Part shown: positions 7,170 through 12,818 of the stretch, piece by piece
How positions within the stretch are numbered: the stretch's first letter is position 1
How the letters are laid out: each line of letters opens with the position of its first letter
Virus record (IMG/VR): IMGVR_UViG_3300009285_004514
Location: 1 to 40,930 of that record
DNA length: 40,930 bases
Reading direction: 5' to 3' (one strand)
Source: a virus
Made by a program: the position numbers and the translations under genes
The notes under the pieces: generated by a model
Told to the model about the DNA's origin: nothing
The model's input: the letters and a program-made list of their open reading frames with translations, nothing else
Database searches by the model: none

Positions 7170-7825
7170 GAAAACACATCACTGTCGAGAAGGTCATTCT
7201 CTTCCTGGCCGCGCTCTTCGCCGCCTACAACTTCGGATTGGCGGGGGGCTTCATCGAAAAAGGTCACGCCGTCCTTGGCGCGGGCGGCATGATCGCAGGG
7301 CTGGTGGTCAATGTCTCACTGGCCATCGCCGCCAGCAGGTACGGTTCATTGAACGGTAAGAACCGCACCAGGCAGGCCAATATTGCCTTCCCGCTCATGC
7401 TCTTCCTGTCGGTGATCATCGTCTCCCCCGTCGTCTATTACAGCCTGCCTGAGACTTTCCTTTGGCCGCTGGGGCGTGTCCTGTGGTCGCTGGCATGGCC
7501 ACTCGTGGCCGACCTGGCCATCGTCCTGGCGGGAGCCGTCAGCGGCAAGGGGCTGATCAGCCTGTCCGACGAAAGTACGAAGAAGTCCGAGACGAGTGCG
7601 ACGGACAGTCCGAAGAGTGCGAGCGGAGTGCGACGGAGTGCGTCGCACAGTGCGACGGAGTCCGTCGGAGTGCGACGCACTTATCCGCGCAAGTGCGATT
7701 ACTGCGACGCACAAATCGCAAGTCCGAACGCAGTCGGTGGACACATGAAAAAACGCCATCCCGAACTGTGCAAGACGAAGGGCATACTGGCGGAAGCCCT
7801 GTTCAAGCAGGCAGGTGAGCGATGA
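7166..7825 (+). CDS. Membrane protein with C-terminal C2H2 zinc finger
   Basis: This 219-residue protein has about four hydrophobic helices in its N-terminal 125 residues. A Ser/Thr-rich linker encoded by short DNA repeats follows, and then a C2H2 finger: C-x2-C-x12-H-x4-H (CDYC ... GGHMKKRH), near residues 176-197. Phages of actinobacteria carry DUF2637-like membrane proteins joined to DNA-binding domains, and this has a similar layout, though I do not claim homology. A membrane-bound DNA-binding protein just before the replication initiator could tether replication to the membrane. The start at 7166 overlaps the upstream stop; 7142 is an alternative. Confidence 0.65.
   Translation: MRKHITVEKVILFLAALFAAYNFGLAGGFIEKGHAVLGAGGMIAGLVVNVSLAIAASRYGSLNGKNRTRQANIAFPLMLFLSVIIVSPVVYYSLPETFLWPLGRVLWSLAWPLVADLAIVLAGAVSGKGLISLSDESTKKSETSATDSPKSASGVRRSASHSATESVGVRRTYPRKCDYCDAQIASPNAVGGHMKKRHPELCKTKGILAEALFKQAGER
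7595..7677 (+). repeat. Iteron-like direct repeats AGTGCGACGGA
   Basis: Three exact 11-bp copies (7595-7605, 7627-7637, 7649-7659) and a fourth 9-bp copy (7669-7677), with starts spaced 32, 22 and 20 bp, roughly whole helical turns. Palindromes GTGCGTCGCAC and TCCGTCGGA are interleaved. They encode a low-complexity Ser-rich linker, but they lie about 150 bp before the replication initiator gene, a common position for initiator binding sites. Confidence 0.5.
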
Positions 7826-8811
7826 CCAACTCAATCGTCCCTCCACCAGCCGACCGCCAACAATGGCACGTCATGCTCAAGGCCGCACCCCTGATCGTTA
7901 TCCTGCTGTACATGCGCGCACATCAGGGAGCCGTCACGCAGGCCCAACTCGCCGAACAGTTCCTGATTGACCGCAAGACCGCGGGCACCTACCTGCGTCA
8001 GATGTCCAATGATGGGCTGATCGCCCACATCGGGCACAATCGCGGCTACGTCACGACCGACGGTGGCGCTCAAATGTTGCTGGCACTCGAAGAAACAGGA
8101 TGGGGAAAAAACGGTCATCCGACTCTTAAAGAGTCCTTTAATATTAAAACAAAAGACTCTAAAGACAGGAAGGAAGGAAAGAAGGAGATGGGGAATCTTT
8201 GGACAGTCCCTTTGGATTTGACAATAGAGCGCATCCTGTCCGAGACGGGGCGACTGTTCCCGCACGAGACCATTTCCTTCGGTGTGGCGCACTGCGACCC
8301 AACTCTGGCCTTTACGCTTGTGGCTCATGCCTACGACCAGCGCGCTCGGCTTTCCAAGCCGCAAGTCTTCGTCTATCGCCGACTTCAGAAGGGAATGCCG
8401 CCAGACAAAAAATATCAACAAGATCCTGAAGGGTTCCTGCCCAACGAATATTTAGCAGCGCTAGGTCTGGCTGAGTTGCAAATTATAGACATGGATGAAG
8501 CGGAAGAGATTGCGGAAACGCCGACCGCCAGCCAACCAGATGAGACGGTGGCAGGACCCATGACGCAGGCGTGGCAGTCCGTGCTGGAACGACTACGGAA
8601 GGAAATGCCGCGGGCCAGTTTCGAGACCTGGGCGTGCGACACCGTCGCTACCCATTTTGAGAACAATGTATTACGAATTGCCGCCAACAATTCCTATGCG
8701 CGGGACTGGCTGGAGAGCAGGATGACGGGTACCGTGGAACGCTTGCTACTCGGCGTTTGCAACGCCGAAGTCAAAGTGCAATTTGTGGCTAGCAAAGCAG
8801 AGGCTATATGA
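7822..8811 (+). CDS. Replication initiator: winged helix plus DnaA N-terminal domain
   Basis: In this 329-residue protein, residues ~15-85 form a winged-helix/MarR-like DNA-binding domain (QAQLAEQFLIDRKTAGTYLR, then a GYVTT wing). A Lys-rich low-complexity segment is encoded by AT-rich palindromic DNA. Residues ~250-325 match the DnaA domain I/N pattern (WQSVLERLRKEM, FETWACDT, LRIAANNSYARDWLE), a family known to contact replicative helicase and other partners. There is no AAA+ domain, so this is not DnaA itself but a phage initiator or helicase-loader type protein. ATGA overlaps link it to both neighbours. Its probable role is to start phage replication and recruit the host helicase. Confidence 0.75.
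   Translation: MTNSIVPPPADRQQWHVMLKAAPLIVILLYMRAHQGAVTQAQLAEQFLIDRKTAGTYLRQMSNDGLIAHIGHNRGYVTTDGGAQMLLALEETGWGKNGHPTLKESFNIKTKDSKDRKEGKKEMGNLWTVPLDLTIERILSETGRLFPHETISFGVAHCDPTLAFTLVAHAYDQRARLSKPQVFVYRRLQKGMPPDKKYQQDPEGFLPNEYLAALGLAELQIIDMDEAEEIAETPTASQPDETVAGPMTQAWQSVLERLRKEMPRASFETWACDTVATHFENNVLRIAANNSYARDWLESRMTGTVERLLLGVCNAEVKVQFVASKAEAI
8121..8187 (+). other. Candidate replication origin inside the initiator gene
   Basis: Contains a perfect 15-bp palindrome GACTCTTAAAGAGTC (8121-8135), a perfect 12-bp palindrome TTTAATATTAAA (8137-8148), another GACTCT at 8155 and a purine tract (8167-8187). This is a sharp AT-rich island within an otherwise GC-rich gene. Lambda-like phages keep the origin inside the initiator gene; the resemblance is by architecture only. 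Confidence 0.45.
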
Positions 8812-9005
8812 AACCTAAGAGCATCGCTTCGGTTTTACGGGGAATGGCATTTCGAGATTTCGTGACCGCCGCCGAAATCGCGGAGCGCGAACGCGCCGCC
8901 AATGAACGGCTGGAACGCATCGAAGCGGAGGATGGAAAAAAGGCAAAAGAGAAAGCCCTTGAGGCTGAGCGCGAGCAGAAATTACTGGAAGCGGAGGCAG
9001 CATGA
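8808..9005 (+). CDS. Small charged coiled-coil protein
   Basis: This 65-residue protein is nearly all helix and dominated by Glu, Lys, Arg and Ala (AAEIAERERAANERLERIEA), a strong coiled-coil pattern. It is coupled by ATGA to the initiator and to the next gene. It may be a small accessory or scaffold protein for replication. No family is recognised. Confidence 0.6.
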   Translation: MKPKSIASVLRGMAFRDFVTAAEIAERERAANERLERIEAEDGKKAKEKALEAEREQKLLEAEAA

Positions 9006-9211
9006 GCGTGTCCATTCCCGAATTCCGTCCCGATCTGACCTCTTATCGTGTGTACCTGGAATTCCTGCGCGATGGAATCAATGAAGATGACTGGAATCAC
9101 CTGAGCCTTACGGACGTGGTCAAGGCTTGCATCGAGGACGTGCTGGCGAAAAAGGCACCCGATGTCAAAATCAAACGGACACGCAAGACCGTTGTCCATG
9201 TGGATTATTAG
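9002..9211 (+). CDS. Hypothetical protein, last phage gene before the cassette array
   Basis: A 69-residue soluble protein whose ATG overlaps the upstream stop. The central helix (LTDVVKACIEDVLAKKA) and a basic C-terminus are the only features. It is the last GC-rich, tightly coupled phage gene on this side. Thirty bases after its stop the sequence changes to the lower-GC cassette block. Confidence 0.6.
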   Translation: MSVSIPEFRPDLTSYRVYLEFLRDGINEDDWNHLSLTDVVKACIEDVLAKKAPDVKIKRTRKTVVHVDY

Positions 9212-9241
9212 AAAGCGGATGTACATTCTGCTCAAGCACTA

Positions 9242-9248
9242 GTTGGAA
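9242..9248 (+). other. Left boundary core site of the cassette array
   Basis: GTTGGAA resembles an R' core (GTTRRRY) and is preceded by CAAGCACTA, similar to the CAAGCC that precedes other cores. It is followed by the leader CCTTGCAAAGG seen after other cassette junctions. I find no convincing matching left arm, so this looks like an attI-like or secondary insertion point rather than a full attC. Confidence 0.4.
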
Positions 9249-9272
9249 AGCCCCTTGCAAAGGTTGGTAGTG

Positions 9273-9491
9273 ATGGCTCAAATAAACGAATTGCCTACAG
9301 TCGGTCAGTGGTTTGAGTTCGATTACACATACCGAAACGAAAAGACCGAAGTTGTGAAACTCAAAGTAGTTGATGTTACTGATGAGCATGTGATTTATAA
9401 AATGCCGAGTGTGTCAGTCAACAAGTTATTTCCAATGACGCACGAATACTGGTTACTCAATCAGGATGAGCGCCGACCATGCCAACACTAG
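9273..9491 (+). CDS. Cassette gene: hypothetical 72-aa protein
   Basis: The first ORF of the array starts at 9273, 25 bp after the boundary core. It is a soluble beta-rich protein (VGQWFEFDYTYRNEKTEVVKL, then VVDVTDEHVIYKM) ending close to Cys/His. No family is recognised. It overlaps the next ORF by 13 bp, so the first cassette appears to carry several coupled genes. AT-rich codon use sets it apart from the preceding phage genes. Confidence 0.55.
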   Translation: MAQINELPTVGQWFEFDYTYRNEKTEVVKLKVVDVTDEHVIYKMPSVSVNKLFPMTHEYWLLNQDERRPCQH

Positions 9492-9967
9492 GCAGACCCA
9501 AAGAACACATTTACGAAGTGGATGATTCTGAAATCAACTATTGGCGAGATGTGAAGAAATTCAAATGGAGTGAAGTAGCCGACTTCTTAGGTGTCCCGCT
9601 TTGGTGGCTTGAGAAATATATAGCATCGAAGAAACTCACGTTCAAAACCAAAAAGGTTTCAGCCACTTATGACAGGCATTATTCATGGAGCGGTTCAAAC
9701 CTTACGGCAAGAAGGCTAGGCTACAAAGATATTTATTGTGCAATTCGTGACATGCGAATGGATGGAATGACCGTCAAGGAAGTTGCTGAGAAGTTGAAGG
9801 TCACAGTCAATACAGTAAATTATCATACACCCCGTGATTTGATTGGCGAAATAACTATCGTGACAGAAAAGAAACGAGAAGCCGCAAGGCAATCCATAAA
9901 AAAGGCACAGGCGAAAGCATGGCAACGAATAACGAACGAGAAACACCCCTGGCAAACAAGATTTTGA
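9479..9967 (+). CDS. Cassette gene: two-HTH DNA-binding protein
   Basis: This 162-residue protein has two helix-turn-helix-like segments: residues ~29-50 (WSEVADFLGVPLWWLEKYI) and ~98-115 (MTVKEVAEKLKVTVNTVNYH). The C-terminus is Lys/Arg/Ala-rich. The two-HTH pattern resembles sigma-like or homing-associated DNA-binding proteins. It may regulate or recognise DNA; no catalytic motif is seen. It overlaps both neighbours. Confidence 0.55.
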   Translation: MPTLGRPKEHIYEVDDSEINYWRDVKKFKWSEVADFLGVPLWWLEKYIASKKLTFKTKKVSATYDRHYSWSGSNLTARRLGYKDIYCAIRDMRMDGMTVKEVAEKLKVTVNTVNYHTPRDLIGEITIVTEKKREAARQSIKKAQAKAWQRITNEKHPWQTRF

Positions 9968-10131
9968 AATGGATTGACGAGTATCAAAGTGGCAAGTCTG
10001 GCATATATCCGTATCAGGTTGCTTTGCAAGTTTGCGCTGAGTTCGTTATCCCGATAGAAGAAGCACAAGACTATGTTGCAGAGCATATCAAACGAGTTTT
10101 GAAAGGAATTGAAAATGAACGAAAACAATGA
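9919..10131 (+). CDS. Cassette gene: hypothetical 70-aa helical protein
   Basis: Starts 49 bp inside the end of the two-HTH gene, in another frame, and reads a coherent helical protein (ANKILKWIDEYQSG, EEAQDYVAEHIKRVLKG). No family is recognised. The next ORF starts within its end behind an AAAGGAATTG ribosome site. The long overlap is unusual for this window and could reflect compact cassette organisation. Confidence 0.5.
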   Translation: MATNNERETPLANKILKWIDEYQSGKSGIYPYQVALQVCAEFVIPIEEAQDYVAEHIKRVLKGIENERKQ

Positions 10132-10357
10132 TGGAATAAAAGCAGATGGAAAGTATTACACGCCTCAGCGCATTGTTGATATTGCCACAGGCACAGGCGC
10201 ATTTTTGAAGAACGCCGCCGATAGCGTGATTGGTAATCCACCTTACGGCTTTCCAACACAGCACGCACCTGACCGCCTTTGGCGTAGGCAGGCGGGCGTT
10301 TTGGTTGTCGTTATTGTTCTGCTGGCGGTGGCTCTAATAGTCATCGGCGGCAGGTAG
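10115..10357 (+). pseudogene. Cassette gene: condensed N6-adenine methylase relic with attC-encoded membrane helix
   Basis: An 80-residue product that contains, within ~45 residues, the signature pieces of type I/IIG-style N6-adenine methylases: GKYYTPQRIVD, then ATGTGAFL (SAM motif I) and VIGNPPYG (catalytic motif IV). In real enzymes these lie 70-100 residues apart, so the interior has been deleted and catalysis is unlikely. From residue ~48 the frame runs into the attC-like repeat and reads a hydrophobic helix (VLVVVIVLLAVALIVIGG) before the stop. It could be a decayed fragment or a new membrane micro-protein. Confidence 0.6.
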
Positions 10358-10372
10358 TGCAAGCCGTTGGGT
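10251..10372 (+). repeat. attC-like site 1 (122 bp)
   Basis: R''-like TTCCAAC (10251-10257) pairs with R' GTTGGGT (10366-10372). Inner arms also pair: CACCTGACCGCC on the left against GGCGGCAGGT on the right, with small bulges as in attC folded strands. The long loop encodes the C-terminus of the methylase relic. Its left arm and loop start closely resemble those of the last site at 13603. Confidence 0.75.
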
Positions 10373-10396
10373 TGCTCTTTGCAAAGGAAGGTTCTG

Positions 10397-10627
10397 ATGG
10401 AAGAAATTTTGAAGCGAGTGATTGAGCAGTTACAAAGTTTAGAATGGGGCGAAGCGCAGGAAAACGTAGACGGCGCACTTGCATATCTTGGTTGTGCTGT
10501 GCAAAATTTACGCAACCCAACAACGGGTGCAGTGGATTTGCTACCTGCCTCCGCTTGCTGTGCCTCGTATGTGTTCGATGGTACTCATCACAAAGATTGT
10601 CGGTACGCGCAACCCGCAAACCACTAA
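10397..10627 (+). CDS. Cassette gene: hypothetical 76-aa protein
   Basis: Starts 24 bp after the previous core site. The N-terminal half is a helical soluble domain (EEILKRVIEQLQSLEWGEAQ). The C-terminal ~37 residues (Cys-rich: SACCASYVF, KDCRYAQ) are read from within the following attC-like site. No family is recognised. The original gene may have ended near the repeat, with the present tail supplied by the cassette recombination site. Confidence 0.5.
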   Translation: MEEILKRVIEQLQSLEWGEAQENVDGALAYLGCAVQNLRNPTTGAVDLLPASACCASYVFDGTHHKDCRYAQPANH

Positions 10628-10643
10628 CCCAAGTCCGTTAGGT
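10515..10643 (+). repeat. attC-like site 2 (129 bp)
   Basis: R'' ACCCAAC (10515-10521) pairs with R' GTTAGGT (10637-10643). Left inner arm GTGCAGTGGATTTGC pairs with right GCAAACCACTAAC. The left arm is nearly the same as that of the site at 13249. The repeat overlaps the end of the preceding cassette gene, and the next cassette ATG lies six bases beyond the core. Confidence 0.8.
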
Positions 10644-10648
10644 GGCTA

Positions 10649-11254
10649 ATGCAAAAGTATCGAACGATTGTCGCAGACCCGCCCTGGAAGTATGGCAAGT
10701 GGGGCAAGGCAAGTGAAAACAGCATTTTCGCTGGCAGTGTTCACAATGTTGATATTGCCTTGCCTTACCCGTCAATGTCGCTTGCAGAAATAGCCGCCTT
10801 GCCTATTCCCGATTTGGCTGAAGTAGATTGTGAATTGTATGTTTGGACAACTCAAAAGTATTTGCCTCACACTTACCCGCTTCTTGAAAAGTGGGGTTTC
10901 AAATACTGCGAAACTCTTACATGGTGCAAAGAGCCACGCGGCACAGGTCAAGGCGGTTTATTCACTCCGACCACTGAATTTATAGTTCATGGTCGCATCG
11001 GTAAAATGCCAAAGAAACAAAGGCTTGATACTACATGGTGGAAGGTAGCGCGTCCGAATGTCCACAGCAGAAAGCCCGAAAGTTTCCAAGATGTGATTGA
11101 GCAAGTAAGCGATATGCCACGTCTTGAAATGTTTGCAAGAAGGTTTAGGTTAGGCTGGCACTCATGGGGCAATGAAGTAGAGTCTCATGTCGAAATACCG
11201 CTACGCCACCTAACACCGCATGCACTGGACGGCGCAACTCGCGCCGAAAATTAG
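10649..11254 (+). CDS. Cassette gene: MT-A70-like adenine methyltransferase
   Basis: This 201-residue protein has the DPPW catalytic motif (residues 10-13, in TIVADPPWKYG), the signature of MT-A70-family N6-adenine methyltransferases. Further family features are LYVWTTQKYLP, the mid-protein FKYCETLTWCKE strand and the C-terminal KPESFQDVIE...RLEMFARR block. Length suits the phage/bacterial MT-A70 group. Such solo enzymes modify DNA, usually for protection from restriction or for regulation; a partner nuclease is absent. The final ~15 residues are read from the attC left arm. The ATG is almost on the core site, so any promoter must lie outside the cassette. Confidence 0.85.
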   Translation: MQKYRTIVADPPWKYGKWGKASENSIFAGSVHNVDIALPYPSMSLAEIAALPIPDLAEVDCELYVWTTQKYLPHTYPLLEKWGFKYCETLTWCKEPRGTGQGGLFTPTTEFIVHGRIGKMPKKQRLDTTWWKVARPNVHSRKPESFQDVIEQVSDMPRLEMFARRFRLGWHSWGNEVESHVEIPLRHLTPHALDGATRAEN

Positions 11255-11313
11255 AGGTCTTGCAAAATGGTGTTGCGTGTTCAATGCGCCGCCAGTAATG
11301 CAAACCGTTCGGC
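11208..11313 (+). repeat. attC-like site 3 (106 bp)
   Basis: R'' ACCTAAC (11208-11214) faces R' GTTCGGC (11307-11313), a one-base departure from GTTRRRY. Inner arms GCATGCACTGGACGGC and GCCGCCAGTAATGC pair. It begins inside the methyltransferase gene. The internal loop holds CTTGCAAAATGG, like the leader of other cassettes, but no gene. Confidence 0.75.
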
Positions 11314-11336
11314 GGCACTTCCAAAAGGAGAAAGCC

Positions 11337-11639
11337 ATGTTAAATAAAATTGAAATCGAAATTGAATTGCTGCGTGATCTGGTTGATGCCAGTGGTTATG
11401 TCTCTACCTTCTACACTATGTTCCTAAATCACGAAACACCAGAAGATTGTGGAGATTTGAATGCAACCGAATATCTCGCCAATGAAGCGTCGTCTATTGC
11501 AGAGCGTGGTCGCGCGGTCTTGGAAGCCGCCGAACAAAAGCGTGCACTGGACGGGCTTTGGGACTGCGCGAATTGTGATAATCGTCAAATCGGTGGCGGC
11601 TTCGCAGAATGTCCAAACTGTGGAACCGCCCGCCGCTAA
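11337..11639 (+). CDS. Cassette gene: small protein with attC-encoded zinc ribbon
   Basis: This 100-residue protein follows an excellent ribosome site (AAAAGGAGAAAGCC before the ATG). Residues 1-65 form a helical domain (KIEIEIELLRDLVDASGY...). Residues ~76-98 are a zinc ribbon with CANC and CPNC knuckles, and this ribbon is encoded entirely within the following attC-like site. The N-terminal domain is not recognised. The ribbon may be a functional adaptor or a by-product of reading through the repeat; regular CxxC spacing favours function. Confidence 0.65.
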   Translation: MLNKIEIEIELLRDLVDASGYVSTFYTMFLNHETPEDCGDLNATEYLANEASSIAERGRAVLEAAEQKRALDGLWDCANCDNRQIGGGFAECPNCGTARR

Positions 11640-11654
11640 CGCAAACCGTTAGGC
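11529..11654 (+). repeat. attC-like site 4 (126 bp)
   Basis: R'' GCCGAAC (11529-11535) and R' GTTAGGC (11648-11654). Inner arms AAGCGTGCACTGGACGGG and CCCGCCGCTAACGC pair. The loop is coding: it supplies the zinc ribbon of the preceding gene, whose stop lies 9 bp before the right core. Confidence 0.75.
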
Positions 11655-11682
11655 AACTTGTTCCGCAACCAAAAGGAGTCTT

Positions 11683-12318
11683 ATGAAAGAGTACCATAAA
11701 ATCCAAACAGTGTTCTTGCGCGATCCAGCCACCAAATTCAAAACGTTACTTGAAGGCGAGTTTGCCTTACCAGAGTTCAAATATCTGGCAGGTAACGAAT
11801 GGGTGTTCACTGAAAAGGTGGATGGCACAAATATCCGCGTGATGTTTGATGGCGATCAAATCACATTCGGCGGCAAAACAGATGACGCGCAAATCCCCGC
11901 CTTGCTTGTAACTCGCTTGCAAGATGTATTCCTTCCACAAATCGAAACATTCAAGGCGAAGTTCACCGATGGCGTTTGTCTCTATGGCGAAGGCTACGGA
12001 GCCAAGATACAAAAGGGTGGTGGTAACTATCGTCCAAATCAAGATTTTGTTTTGTTTGATGTCAAGATTGGTGATTGGTGGTTAGAACGTTCATCTGTCG
12101 AAGAAATTGCAGGTGCTTTAGGTCTTGATATTGTTCCCATTATTGGAACCGGCACGCTTTACGATATGGTCGAAAAGGTAAGGTGTGGTTTCAATTCCAT
12201 TTGGGGCAACTTCCAGGCAGAAGGAATCGTAGCTCGTCCATCCTGTGAATTGAAGTCTCGCAATGGGCAACGTATCATTACAAAACTGAAACATCGTGAT
12301 TTCAGTGGCGTTGCCTAA
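11683..12318 (+). CDS. Cassette gene: Rnl2-like RNA ligase
   Basis: This 211-residue protein shows the nucleotidyltransferase motifs of ATP-dependent RNA ligases in order: motif I EKVDGTN with Lys45 as the adenylation residue, motif III region GVCLYGEGYG (~97-106), IIIa FVLFDVKIG (~122), motif IV AEGIVARP (~181) and motif V ITKLKHRDF (~199). It is shorter than T4 Rnl2 and lacks a C-terminal domain. RNA ligases of this group seal nicks in RNA and can repair cleaved tRNA. Start after AAAAGGAGTCTT. The stop codon lies inside the attC R'' box, a typical cassette arrangement. Confident on family; the substrate is unknown. Confidence 0.88.
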   Translation: MKEYHKIQTVFLRDPATKFKTLLEGEFALPEFKYLAGNEWVFTEKVDGTNIRVMFDGDQITFGGKTDDAQIPALLVTRLQDVFLPQIETFKAKFTDGVCLYGEGYGAKIQKGGGNYRPNQDFVLFDVKIGDWWLERSSVEEIAGALGLDIVPIIGTGTLYDMVEKVRCGFNSIWGNFQAEGIVARPSCELKSRNGQRIITKLKHRDFSGVA

Positions 12319-12404
12319 CACAGCGTCCACCCGACAAGGGCGGGCGTAGGCTCTAAATCAATTATTAGGTTTGCCGCCCTTGCGGGTAACGCAAACCGTT
12401 AGAC
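12313..12404 (+). repeat. attC-like site 5 (92 bp), best-formed
   Basis: R'' GCCTAAC (12313-12319) and R' GTTAGAC (12398-12404). Almost the whole arms pair: GCGTCCACCCGACAAGGGCGG on the left with CCGCCCTTGCGGGTAACGC on the right, with a few extrahelical bases. It follows the RNA ligase and precedes a small membrane-protein cassette. This is the clearest attC in the array. Confidence 0.85.
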
Positions 12405-12434
12405 CGCCCCTTGTGGGCAGAAAGGTTTTGCAAA

Positions 12435-12578
12435 ATGAGAGATTGGGTTATGTGGCATGTGGGTTGGTGGGGCATGTATGGCGTATGGGCGTTGCATGAA
12501 GCTCCTGCAAAAATCGCCGTTGCCTTTGCTGCAATTATTATCTATGCCGTCATCCATGCGAAATGGAAGGCGGCATAA
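12435..12578 (+). CDS. Cassette gene: small membrane protein (47 aa)
   Basis: This short ORF has a Trp/Met/Gly-rich N-terminus (WVMWHVGWWGMYG) followed by a hydrophobic helix (residues ~24-40, KIAVAFAAIIIYAVIHA) and a basic end. The ATG is preceded by TTGCAAA, the leader shared with other cassettes. The stop codon TAA lies inside the next R'' box. No family is recognised; single small membrane proteins are common in environmental cassettes. Confidence 0.6.
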   Translation: MRDWVMWHVGWWGMYGVWALHEAPAKIAVAFAAIIIYAVIHAKWKAA

Positions 12579-12663
12579 CAAAGCGTGCACCTGACGTGCG
12601 GCAGGCTGCGGTCATAATTGGACAGTTACCTGTGCCACACACAGGTAACGCAAACCGCTGGGC
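12573..12663 (+). repeat. attC-like site 6 (91 bp), altered right core
   Basis: R''-like GCATAAC (12573-12579) faces GCTGGGC (12657-12663), where the invariant GTT has become GCT. Arms CGTGCACCTGACG and CAGGTAACGCAAACC pair in the usual places, and an extra TTACCTGTG/CACAGGTAA hairpin fills the loop. The altered cleavage triplet suggests a weak or inactive recombination site. Confidence 0.7.
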
Positions 12664-12676
12664 AGATAGGAGCGCA

Positions 12677-12811
12677 ATGAAAAACGCTGGAATTTGTGGT
12701 AGTTGTGAGTACTTCGTAAGAATGAACGATGTGATTTTATCCCCTCGTGGTGCTTGGCTCTCACCACCCGCAAGTAATACAGCCGTTGGGTTGCTTCCTT
12801 GCAAAGGATAG
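12677..12811 (+). CDS. Cassette gene: Cys-containing micro-protein (44 aa)
   Basis: Starts 13 bp after the altered core. The N-terminus has a single CGSC knuckle (residues ~7-10). Everything after residue ~15 is read from the next attC-like site. No second metal knuckle exists, so it looks like a truncated zinc-ribbon gene cut back to its first knuckle by the cassette end. Translation is uncertain. Confidence 0.4.
   Translation: MKNAGICGSCEYFVRMNDVILSPRGAWLSPPASNTAVGLLPCKG
12721..12791 (+). repeat. attC-like site 7 (71 bp)
   Basis: Right core GTTGGGT (12785-12791) with AAGTAATACAGCC before it. The left end AATGAAC (12721-12727) is a weaker R'' match. Inner arms CGTGGTGC and CACCACCCG pair. 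It is the shortest and least regular left arm of the array. The leader TTGCTTCCTTGCAAAGG follows the core, as after site 1. Confidence 0.6.
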
Positions 12812-12818
12812 GTGCATT

